Shown in pieces: positions 1 to 11,349 of a DNA stretch of 64,000 nucleotides; position 1 is the stretch's first letter; every line of letters begins with the position of its first letter. A model generated the notes under the pieces. That model was given only the letters and a program-made list of their open reading frames with translations, did not search any database and had not been told where the DNA came from. The translations under genes and the position numbers were made by a program. Origin of the DNA: Opisthocomus hoazin (lineage: Eukaryota; Chordata; Aves; Opisthocomiformes; Opisthocomidae); the NCBI RefSeq assembly GCF_030867145.1, contig NC_134415.1, forward strand, positions 18,702,417 through 18,766,416, read 5' to 3'.

Positions 1-1766
1 AAAGGAAACAAAATACCCTGCTTTCTAGAGGGGTCAGCAGAAAGCCCTACAGCTGAGGAAGCAGATGTTTGTGCGAGTTTTCCTTCAGAGAGTTTTGAAG
101 TATACTCGTGGCTGGAATGTTTGGTTCAGGGGACCGGGTTAAACCTCACCTGGTTTAATTTCTCTCACTTTTTGTTTAATCCTCCAGTTTCATGGTTTGA
201 AATCCTCTTAGAACCAAGATAGAGAGCAGATGGCTACGTTAGCATATAGCTAAACTACCTGTTTGTCTCTGAACATGCAAGAAAATAAATTTCACTTCAA
301 ATATTTGATACAGTGAAGACTAGTTATTTATTACATTTCTTTTCTTCTTTGCTCTAATAAAACCAAGTTTCCAGAAATTCGATGTCTCTTGCTGGAAAGG
401 GGCGTGACCTTTTTTCAGTGAAAAATATGTTGTTTTGCATTTGCTAACCCATAAGCAATTCAAAATTTATACTTCCTTGCACTAAAATCTATCTCAAGCT
501 TATTGGCAATCTCAGTTTGCTTAAAAGAAATATAGTAGTAAAAAACCCTAGTCTTTGAAGTTCACCTCTGCATCTGTTTGTTAGTCTCCATCTGGTAGTA
601 CACCGGAGACCTCTAGAACATATGCTGCTCATCTCAAGGGTAGATATAGGGACTGTTGGAAAAAATAATTTTGGAAATAATTAACAGATGTTATTAACAT
701 TCATCTATTGTAGGCCATGTGGCAGTGGCATATTCTCTATTTTATCAGTTTTATTTCAACAAATGAAATATATTATTAAATAAATTGCTGGTTAACTTCA
801 CATTGAGGTACATGCAACAGAGCAGTGGCTTATGAACTGTCAGCTGGCCTGAGATGTGTGACGTCCTTTACGGACTGTGAAAGGCTGTTTGCTCCGATTC
901 CTCTGCTGCTGCAGCTAAGACATGGACATTCCTCGACAGGTGTGCGATAGGAACAGAAGGAGACTTTGCATGTGGTCAGATATTGAAGTGCATCTATGGA
1001 TGACGGGAGCAGCTGCATGTTCTTCATGTGTCAGGTACAGATCTGGTCACCTGAGGCCCTCTAGGGAAAATTTATTTTTTGCATTGCTGGACTTCACATA
1101 AAAGCTGGACAGCCTGGCTGTAGGAGAGCAGCTTGCTGTGACTGTGTCTGTGGGAGTTAGAGTAGTTGGCCAGACTGCGTGTTTTCCAGCAATTTTTCAG
1201 TTATAACTGTATGATGTTTTTGTTTTGTTAAAGTAATTCCTTGAGATGTAGTGTCAGGGACATCAAGGGACACCTCTGCAGAGACATAGCTGAGGCTTGT
1301 TCTGCGGCTGCTTGAGAAGTTGCCTTCAGCTGATCTGACTGCGAGTAGGATGTTGAAGTCAGAAATAAACAGTGTCACACCCAGCTGTGAGGAAGGTGCT
1401 GGACTACCTCTGTGTGTTGCCCATGCTAGTCTGGCAGGTAGCTGAGCTTCCAGCAGACATGTTTGAGCTCATCAGTTACCTTCATCTATACTCTCATTAC
1501 ACATCTCGTGTAACTGAAGTATATATTATCTGCTTTATTTGCAGTACCGGTATATCCTGTTAAACGGAGGGACCTCAAATCGTGCTTCATGTTACTTGCA
1601 CTTAAGAGCTTGCAGTTTCTAATTACAGTGGACAAGAGTAAACTGAACTAATTAAGAGCCTGAATAAACATAGTACTTCTGTGTGCTACTTAATTTAAAT
1701 GCCTTGCTGAAAACAGGCTGTTATCTGTCTGGCTTACTTAAATGTTGCTAATTAGTAAAGCATTGA

Positions 1767-1783
1767 TTTTTTTTTTTTTTTTT
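1767..1783 (+). repeat. Poly-T run (17 T)
   Basis: Uninterrupted T17 followed by CCCC. It may be the tail of an old - strand retroposed copy, or simple slippage. No flanking element was recognised. Confidence 0.8.
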
Positions 1784-4700
1784 CCCCTTAAGTCCCAAAC
1801 ATGGGATGAAATGTGGATACCTGAACTTAAAACAGCATAGGTGGAGAGCAACCTGTGGGAAGAGCCATGGGACCTACAGCACACTTCCTCACTCTTTCAG
1901 GAATCCCTGGCACTTCACCTTTGTGTGATGGGAAATGCTCCACTTGCATTCAACCGAGGTGTGTTCTGTCATGTAACAAATACACTTCTGGTGTGATAAT
2001 GAGCTTAAAGGTTGCTTCTTTCTCCCAAGATCATCCGTTGAGTTTGGATGACAGTATGACTCAATCTACGTAGATATCTATAAAAGTAAATGCTTTATGT
2101 AAAGGTGAATCACGCTCTGTGGCTCTTGAAGTTATTAGCTCTGTTTGAATTTTTTGTAATATTTTCACTTGACAGAGTAATCATGCGAAAAGCGTAGACT
2201 GACTTAGAAGGTGTCTGTATGCAAGTAATTTAATCATGGAACATGTTCCCTTTCGTGCTCATCTCACAAATGCAGATTTAACTTGAATATGTTTGTACTT
2301 CTTAATCATGTACACAGTTTTATTTATTTTGCAGTATTGCCCTTTTCCACTCACATGTTTTGCTGGTAATTTTCCCCTTGAGAGTTTTCTGTGATAGACT
2401 AGATTTGCCCTGAGAGACCCAGGTCCTTGCTGTGATTTTTGAAAGTATGTTAGATCCTCCTCAAACGTGCTCCAAATGCTAACTATTAGGATACCCATAC
2501 AGCACTTTAAATTTTCTTTGAATAAGAACAACGTTTTTCTGGGCAACATGTTTATGAGAGAGCCTGGGTGGATGACTCGTTCAATGACAATAATAATGAT
2601 AGTGGCGGTTGGTGCCTGGCCAGACTCATCTGACCTTTCTGGAACTAATTTACTTTTTGACACTTGGAATGAGCAGAAATGAATTAGGCAAGAAAAGGAT
2701 CAAGTGCTCATCGGCATATTTCCTCTGAAAGCAAAAAAAACTGGCTTCAACACGCAAAACCTGCCTGATAATTGTCCTGGAGCTTAATGAATCAGGGCAT
2801 CAACAATTTTCTTTAAACAGAATCAAAGCATGGGTAAAACTGTGGAAAACATTGTCTTTGTGTGGATGACGAATGACAGTGGGCCTCTCTAGGTTTTTAA
2901 AAATGTGAGGTAGTATTGGCAGCAGATATTCAAGGAAAGGATTGTAGCTTGGCAGCATAAGCAAAATTAAAGTCAAAAGGATTGTATGTCCATCCAAATA
3001 CCTTTCAAGCAATGAAAATTGAGTGGAAACGAAAATGGAAAAGAAAACTTGGGGAGGATTACCAGTAGAATGGTGTAAGAGTTCCTGATTTTTAGATCAG
3101 GGGTAGGGATGGAGGTTAAAAATCAGAGATTGGTGTAAAGATTGTCTTTACAATGGAAGGGTAAATCCAAACGTAACTCTACGGCTTTGGTGGCTGACAG
3201 TAATTATTGACAGGAAAGATGATGCTTTCCTTAATAAATTGCATTCATTCTGCTTTGAAGTGTCCACTCCCTTTACTTTCTGTAGATAGTGGGTAATACT
3301 TGTGGAATTAGGACCGTTCCTAAATAAGGTTTGATGGTTTGGGTTTGGTTTTATGTTTTGCAGTTGCCTGTGCTGAAAGCTTCCAGGTGTTTAGGATTTT
3401 TTTTTTGTTTATGACTGTCTTATGAGAGATCATAAATTAGGATTATTGAATCATTGGTTCTTTATACCATTATTTTTGAGGATAACTAAATACCACTGAC
3501 TTCCCTGTTGCCAAAGATTGGCAGTTTGTTTGCAGCACCTGACACTGGTTTTAGCCTACATCTTCTGGAGCTTATTGTTTTGCTCAGAAGCTGCATCAGA
3601 CAACTGGTGTTTATTTGCATGTATAGGTCCCCCTCCCTCCTAGCCCTGCCTATTTAATGTACTACTTATCTGTTGGTTCTTCTCAAAGTTGTTTTTCTTT
3701 GCTTCAGTTCAGCAAGCATTACGCTAGTATTTTGCCCAGTTGTTTCCGTTTAGCTTGTTTTTCTTTCACTGTCTGTGTGTTTTGTTTGTTTAATTTGGGC
3801 TTTTTTTGCTTATTTTTATAAGTCCTTCCAGCATGGGCGTAGCAAAATGGATCCCCTCCTCTGCCCTGTGAAGACTTTGGTTGTGTCTTTTGTAACCTTT
3901 TAAGAAAACTTTTTATTGCATAATTTTTTGCTTCATTTTAACATCCGCTAATGAGATGTCTTCCATGAATTACATTAACTGATCCAATAACTTTAAAACA
4001 CAAAACCTCTTAGCACAGTTTTTACAAGTTTATTATGCATTAAACTTCAAATCACGTTTGTTGTTGCAATAAATTTATTCCAACACACTTTTATTTATTC
4101 TGAACAGAACTTTTAATGTTGCTTTTTTTGGTATCTTACCAAACCTTCACAAACCTGTGCTATTATCATAAATACTTGTTTTTCATAAACAACCTTATTT
4201 TATTACAGTAATTCACATATTTTTTTATAGTTTATAAACACTCTTTATTAAACCTAATGCAGGCATACATGTGTGCATTTTTATAAGATTTTTTTTAAAC
4301 TATATTTCAAAAAGTTATACTAGGCTTGAGTGTGGTCTAGCATGGTTAATGCAGCGCTCTCAGTACAAGTTAGTGAGCTGAAATACTTGGACAGTACAGC
4401 TCCTTTTGGGGTAATGCTCTATGTTAAAAACCAGTATTGTCTTTCAGGAAGATATTTTAACTCCTACCCAATGATGTATAAGGTTACAACTTAATGAATG
4501 CTTTATGATTTGGCATGGTCTACTTTGCTCACACAACCTTTTTTGGCCACTGTTGTGCAAGTAGTTTTTAATTATGAAGCTCTATTCTATCATTTTTCCA
4601 CAGATCTATTTACTGTGCAAAATGGATCTGTTTGTGAGATACGTAGTAAATGGGGCTCTTCTCTGCAGGATCATTGCCTCATCTGTGGGAGTTGGTGTTG

Positions 4701-7700
4701 GCTGAGGCAAGATATCGCAGAGCTGGCAAGGGTCATCTCTGCACTAGGAGAACTGAATGCCATGCAGAACAAATGTTGTGGCTGCATAATTTTCTTTGTT
4801 GTATAGATCTGGCTTCACTATGTGACTAGAATATGCTTTTTATTTTTTGGATCATCTGTGTACACACACTTAATGTTCGTTGGGGAGCTGAACTGGTGGT
4901 CTTTTGAATGGACCATACAAATAAGAAAATACTGTATTTGATATAGGCTTGGTTCAGTATGATTAAACATTACTTGACATCTCACAGTGGTAAGGATAAG
5001 TAATTTCCATTAAATGATCTCGCTCTATTCTCTATCCTGGATAAAATAGGGGATTCTGCTGGAAGAAATGTGTGACTGTGTACGTAGAAGCAGTGTTACT
5101 GGGTGGAACTAAACCCCACATAAGTAGCTTTAGCTTAATGCTTCATAATTCTTGAATGTTTAGTTTTGTTCTGTTGATTTCATTCCAACATGAACATTTT
5201 TTTAAATAAGAATTTATTTGCAGGCAATATCCCTTGGGTGATGCGGAACAGCATCATCTCCATATGCAGGTTCTCTGTGCTTTTGATAGCACAGCACAGG
5301 ATTCAGGTGCTGAGGATTTCCAGGGCATGCAGGGTGGCTTGTGCAGCCTGCCCTTGCTTAACTGGATCCCCCCCATGCACCATGTAAAGGTGTCTGTTAG
5401 GTCTGTATAAGCTGATGTCCGTCTCCGGGTAGGAGAGTGGATGCATGACTGTGTTTCTCTTGTCTTTCTTCTTCTTTATAGTATTGTTTTGTTGTTGTTG
5501 GGGAAGGCTGGAGGGATTCTTCGATCTTTCAAACTGGGAACTAGTGATGGGAAAAATCTCAGGGATGTTTGGATCTGTTTCCCCACCTCTCACCCAAACC
5601 ATAGAATGTAATTGAAAATTAGTTTCTTCCTACTGTAAGAACTTGAAGTGACCACCAACCTTTCTGCCTTCAAGGCAAAATGCAACGCTTAGCTGTTTTT
5701 CGATGTTTTTATCATCACTAAAGCAAAGAAATTGGGGATGACTAATATTCTATGAGGGAGGAGGAGGAATAGTGAGAAGGGATACTAAATAAAGTACTTG
5801 TAGTTAAACTGCCGGTTGAGGTAATAAAATTTCAGACGATGTGGCAGTGAGCCCAGCATAAATGCACATTTTGATAAATGTGGTTCTTGGACAGTAGTGC
5901 AGGCTGGAGCTCCTCTTGCTCCCCGGAGGCTTTGTGATCAGGCTGCTCCCTGCTGTCATTTCCAGCTGCACGCTCGCGGGCGAGTGCACGAGTGCTGGGT
6001 TTAGGAAGTCTTTGCTGCAAGCAGCACTAGGCTTGGGACTGAGTGACACTTATGCAGCAGCTTTTACAGCCAAGAGTGGCTCCTTTCAGGAGAGCAGAGC
6101 CCAGGTGACACCAAATGATAGCTGAGTAGAGCTGCTGATAGGGGCACAACCTCCTAAACTCTGACAAACTGTTGTCCCCATCAAAGGGTAAGTTGCTTGT
6201 TTCAGGAGCAAGCCAGTCTGCTCTGAAGACTGTTGTGATGCTTTCATACTACACAGTCCCTGTTTTATTGTCCCTGTTTTATGGTGAAAATTGTTACCTT
6301 TTCCAAAATGTTTCCCCTGCTGGAAATAGAGAAGAGGTATTGACAGAGGAGAGGTCTATGATACTTAACACACAGCAGCCAGACAAAACTGCCGTGTCTC
6401 TTGTTCTTTTTCTCATTCTCTCATCTCTCTGCCTGAATAGAATTGATTGGATAGGACATGCTGTAATTTGCTTTTACGATGAATAATGTTTCCGTTTATC
6501 CTCAGGGACAGTTGGATGAGTAATCTCACACCAACCTTGACACCCTGATGTTGTAAAATGTAGATCAGGTTGGTTGTTTTAAGCACAGAAATCATTTAAA
6601 TTGGTTTTATTTCTAGTAAAAGCTGGCTAATAGGGAAATGTTTGTGAGCCTCCTGCTTGCAATGACAACCTGTTTTCTCCATATATAAAAGTATTTAGCT
6701 AGTTGTAGTATTTGATTTGATTTACAGGCTTATCAGGGAACTAGACAGTTGTTATTAACTTCAGTGCTAACTCTTCGGCTCTCCTGTCTGTCTTACCAGT
6801 TTACAGAGACTGAGTTTTGGGCATCAATCTGTGTTTTCACAAGTAATTCTAATGAGGTGTGACTGACACTGTTCAAATAAACTGGTGTCATTAAGCTACT
6901 GTTCCAAAGCTTCTGCAACTTTGAGTGAATGAATTTAGCTTACAGATGAAATAAAATCAGATTCCCTATACACTGGCTGGAGATTTTATTATTTTCTGTT
7001 GTTGTTTTCAAAGGGTGATAGACAATTGTAGAATGTAATAACCAGTGTGATTTGAAACATTGACTATATGGTAACAAAAAGCATTACAAGACAGGAAAAA
7101 GGTATTGCAGGATAGCAAGGAGGAAGCAACCACTCGAACCTTCAAAAAAAATTGTTCATCATGGTGGTCTATTAGAACTGAAGCTAATCGTTGTATATTT
7201 GGTATTTGCACTGTATTAAAGGTAAGAGGGTCTGAGTCACCCTGCAGAATTCGGGCATGGACAAATGTGAATCATGTCTGACTAAGCCACCTGCAAGCAA
7301 GAAGCTGGAATTGCTCAGCGGTTGAGGGGGAAGCTGTGTGCGTGCCTGCCTTCTGTCATGGCACATGGGAAACCTCCAAACATGTCATTATTAGTTTACA
7401 TCCGTATGTATTGATAACTGAATTTTTTTCAGCAACAGTTTCATGTGAAAGCTGAAGGAAATGAGATTCCTGGTGAGCAAAGAGAGAGTGTGTACAGATA
7501 CTGTCCCTTTATCTGTTTTAGGAGGTTGAAGATATCTCCCATCCTAAGCCATGACCACTGGTGCAGAAAGGGAGTCGTAAAAAGTCCATGTGAAAAAATT
7601 GTTTTAAGAACATTTGCAGGCAGCTTTAATGCAAGCCACATGCTTTCCTCTGAGCAGTAAGGATGATAAGATGCAGTGCTTGAATCAAAACGTCCCTGAT

Positions 7701-9986
7701 TAAAAGCCAGTGGATCCATTTGAAATTAGTTGGAACTGCTTTCGCTAAGCAAAGAGGAGAATTTAGCTTGTATATAAAACAAAAAAGATCTAAATTCTCT
7801 GTTTCAGGTCTTTAATCAATTATTTTGGAGACGCTTCAGAGCAGAGTTTCTGGTGTTGAGACTGTTCTCCATCCCTCTCTTCAGTGAGGCAAGACCAGGG
7901 AAGAGCGTTCAGTTAGGTAACATCTCTTCTGAGCTGTCGGTCATTAACAGCCTTTTTCTTGTGTTTGGGCAGTAGCAGGTGGCTGCCTGTGATGGAGCCA
8001 GTTGCCCAGAGAGTAGACAGAGGCTGTTTGTCTTGTGCTTCTAGGAAACGGGGAAACCAGGAGTGGCCGCAGGATGATGCAGTTCAGGAGGGATCCTTCT
8101 CCAAAGGCTCATCCTGGTGTGGCTGTGCTGCATGAAGGCTGGGGCTTGTGGGACTGTGGCTCGGGGCTTCTGCAGCTGATCATGCAGCATGCAGAGAGGT
8201 CGGCACCCTTGGGCTGGGCTTGCCTCGCAGTTCCTGCAGGGTGATGGTGTTGGATGTGCCTGGCTGCAGGGGATGAAGGGTCTCGCGTGTGGTGTGTATC
8301 CATTACTGAGCCCTTCATCGCCCCTGCAGTAAACCTGTGCTGATGTTTGTGGGTTCTGTGGTGTTCAATACATAACTGAAAATAATCTATTTTCACAATG
8401 GTAAAACTGGTTCTCATATCCCTGAGAGTTACTGGCTGCCTGTAGTATATCAGCCCTGTGCTCTCTTCGTGTCATGGTTTGTGTGGTCTTTCAGCTGTTT
8501 CATGAGCATGTCTCCTGTGTATCAGCTAGAATCTCAGTGCTGCCTTAAAGTCCAAGCTTTTGTTTTTAACTCTATCTCATAAACATTTTGGCTAATAAAT
8601 GATTCCTTAGACCAGACGTATACGCTCTCACACTCTCCTATGCAGTCTTATCTATTTGGATTTTTGATTTGATTAATTCTGCTGCTTCGTAAGGCTCTTC
8701 CTGGATACAAGCATCCCAGTTGGTCTTTAGTTGCCTCTGAGTCCTGCACTGACCACCACTGTTTTGGCGAGCAGTGAGGCTGCGACAACCTGACACAGCT
8801 GGCTTGTGGTTACCCAGAGGTCCATAAGAACCTTCGGTCCAGTTTGAGTTTGTGATTCCTAGATGTGGCAGGAACTCTCTAGTGTTGTAATAGGGTTACA
8901 CTAGTTTTTTCTTCATATCTAAATGAATTGCCTCATCTTTCTCTCTGATGACAAATTTCATGTTTCCTTTACTGGAAACTCTTCCGTTCTCCAATATATG
9001 CCAGGCTTGAGCACACAATAGATTTTCCTTATTATTTCAAAAGGAGTGTTATCAATAAAAAGAAAATTAAAAATGTGTCACTATGATTTGGAGAGAAAAT
9101 AAATACTCTGAGGCTAAGATTTCATCCCAATCAGACCTTGACAGTAAGAACTACTGGGGAAAAAAAATCACAAAGAGTTTCAGAGAAAGTGAAATAATGT
9201 TTAAAACAAAACAAAACAAAAAATCCGTTCTTTAGCAAGTTTTTCCTTTGTTTTAAGGCTATAGTAGAATTTCTTTTTGTGTGAGATTTTCTCATAATAA
9301 TTTAGTCTTGTGATGCTTCTTGGTTACAGCTCATGCAATGGTACTCAGACTGTATTTCTAGGTCCTGTAACTCTCTGGACTTTAACCCCCTGGATTTCAC
9401 CTTTATTGGCTTCCAATATATAATATTTACTGATTCTTGACTCCTAGAGCTGCCTAGATATTTTGAATGACTGACTTCAATTTGCTGTCCATTAATCTTG
9501 AGGGGGGAAAAAAAGTGATGCTTTCCTACTTGTTGTCTCCTTCGTCAGGTGTGAGATGCTTAACATGGTGGCAACATCCTGACCGAAGGAAGTGGTTGAC
9601 ACTGGCAGTAGATAATGGAGGAGAGTAGGTGCCAAAATGTTCATAGCAGTCAATGGCTGTGAATGTACATGTTGCATGTGGTGACCTAATCTCTCCTTCT
9701 GGTTTTGTGTAAACCAAACACTAAGAAAAAACCTCCACCAGGCATAACTTTAGTTTTTATATCTTCTTTATATCATCTCTTACTGGTAGATTCGGTACAC
9801 CAATTACAAAAGCAAATAGGCTATGCCTACCACAACCATTATCAGTAATCATTTAACGTATTCATTAGAAATGCCTTATTAGCATATGGATATCTATATA
9901 ATTTTTTAAAACGTCATCCTTCATTAGAGTACCTACTACTAGTCTACTGCTGACAATTATCAGATAAATTACCAGTTGTCAACTAG

Positions 9987-10020
9987 TAGGCAAATAGCCT
10001 ACTATAGGCAAATAGCCTAT
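9987..10020 (+). repeat. Tandem 18-bp duplication with internal palindrome
   Basis: TAGGCAAATAGCCTA occurs at 9987-10001 and again at 10005-10019. Each copy has TAGGC/GCCTA arms around AAATA, so the locus could form two small hairpins. Confidence 0.8.
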
Positions 10021-11239
10021 ATTTGTTATAATTTCAAATAAGCTTTAATATTTTCCTGTTGAACAGAAATGCCGAGTTCTGCCGAGTTCTGGTTTGCAGC
10101 AATGAGGGAGCTGACGAGGGTGAGGTTGCAGCAGGCAGGGCTGGGTTTGAGCAAAAGCTGTAGCTGCGAGGTAGTTTGACATCTGTGTAGAAGTGAATCC
10201 TCCTAACTCAGCTTCTCATACCTCAAAATGTCTTCAGTGTCTATTTCCAAACATTGCTTTGGTAGAGGCTAACCCTGGTTGAGCGATTGACCCAGCACTG
10301 CTTTTTGAGGGGTAGCTTCGTGATGTAGAATAGGTCAGTTGACTGGATGAGAAATGTGATTAGTAAGAAACTTTGTTTGCAAAGCAGCCAACATTGTTAC
10401 TCGAGCTACACTCTGATATAGGGGCACCCCCAGGTTGCTTATGTACAGTAGTAGAAGTTGTTAGACTTCCCCAATACTCCAGACACTAGAGATGGGGTTT
10501 CTTTTGATACACTGTGGTTGAGTGCTCCTTCTCCTTTGTACTTTTATTTTGGTGCTTCAGTTTGATGTAATTTTATTATGAGCCATTTCACTGTACCTGC
10601 TTTTACAAGATCAATCCACTAACGGCTTTGGAAAGGCATTTTATTTATTGCTGGTTTTGTTATTCAAACATGTAGACAGAAGAATAAAAAGACTACATGA
10701 GTAGTTTAGGCAAAGATTTGCAGCTTCATTTTGTAGCACAGATGTTTGTATAAGCCTTTACGTTTTGGGGAGCTTGCGTTATCATACCTGTTCCGAGGTT
10801 TCTCTGGGTCTGCATGATCTCAGAAAAGAAAAAGCACATTTACTCTTTGTGCGCCTTCTTTTCCCTGTGAACTTTGTAGCTGAGGCTTAACACTTCCAAA
10901 TTTGCATGTCTTAAAATTTGGTATTTTAGTTAACTGGAGTTTACATACACTGTAAAATCCACACAAACTGTTTCAGGCTCGTTGCCGCTGCGGAGCCGTT
11001 AGCAGGTGTCCTGGAGTATTCACCACCGGGTCCCTCTGCAGCCGTGTCCTGCCAAGCTGCTCCCCATCCCCGAGGATGAGCAGCTGTGGGTGGGGAGCAG
11101 GCAAAGCACCCCTCCAGCAACACCCCCGCTTCTCCCTCCAGCCGGGAGCGCGATTGGGGAGGAAGGAGGGTTACACGGAGCCTTGGACCGCTCTTGGCTC
11201 TTCTCCCGCTGACCCCGTGGCTCGCTTTGCTTCTGGCAG

Positions 11240-11349
11240 TGCTGCGTGGGCAGGCGTACCGCTTTTGCACCCCGGAGGGGACGTGGCTGCTGAAGGAGAA
11301 TTCGACCCTGCCCTGGAGGAACCTGTCTGAGTGTGAGGCCTCTGACCAG
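11240..11349 (+). CDS. GLP1R: GLP1R exon 4: C-terminal half of the hormone-binding ectodomain
   Basis: The acceptor follows a pyrimidine-rich stretch ending TTCTGGCAG and the donor is CAG|GTAAGA. The exon starts in phase 1 (2 nt completing Val) and ends on a codon boundary. It encodes [15 protein letters not shown], then [21 protein letters not shown] in two overlapping parts. The two Cys correspond to human Cys104 and Cys126, which form ectodomain disulfides with partners in the missing exons. NST (Asn at 11299-11301) matches the human glycosylation site Asn115. NLS (Asn at 11320-11322) is an extra sequon, because human has Asp there. The exon is GC-rich compared with the surrounding introns. 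Confidence 0.95.

Larger units (their letters stand above)
1..11239 (+). other. Probable GLP1R intron upstream of exon 4; no exon found
   Basis: AT-rich sequence with only short ORFs, none resembling a known protein. I looked for GLP1R exons 2-3 (FCNRTF, CWPD, CPWYLPW-type motifs) and saw none. It contains a T17 run at 1767-1783, an 18-bp tandem duplication at 9987-10020, and mildly GC-rich patches near 5900-6130 and 8030-8340. No CR1 copy was recognised here. Calling it intron is an inference from exon 4 starting in phase 1 without earlier exons. Confidence 0.7.

Noticed and set aside
1-11239. Possible GLP1R exons 2-3, for example Phe-Cys-Asn at about 6911
   Set aside because: Nearby translation does not continue into the family pattern and lacks matching splice sites.
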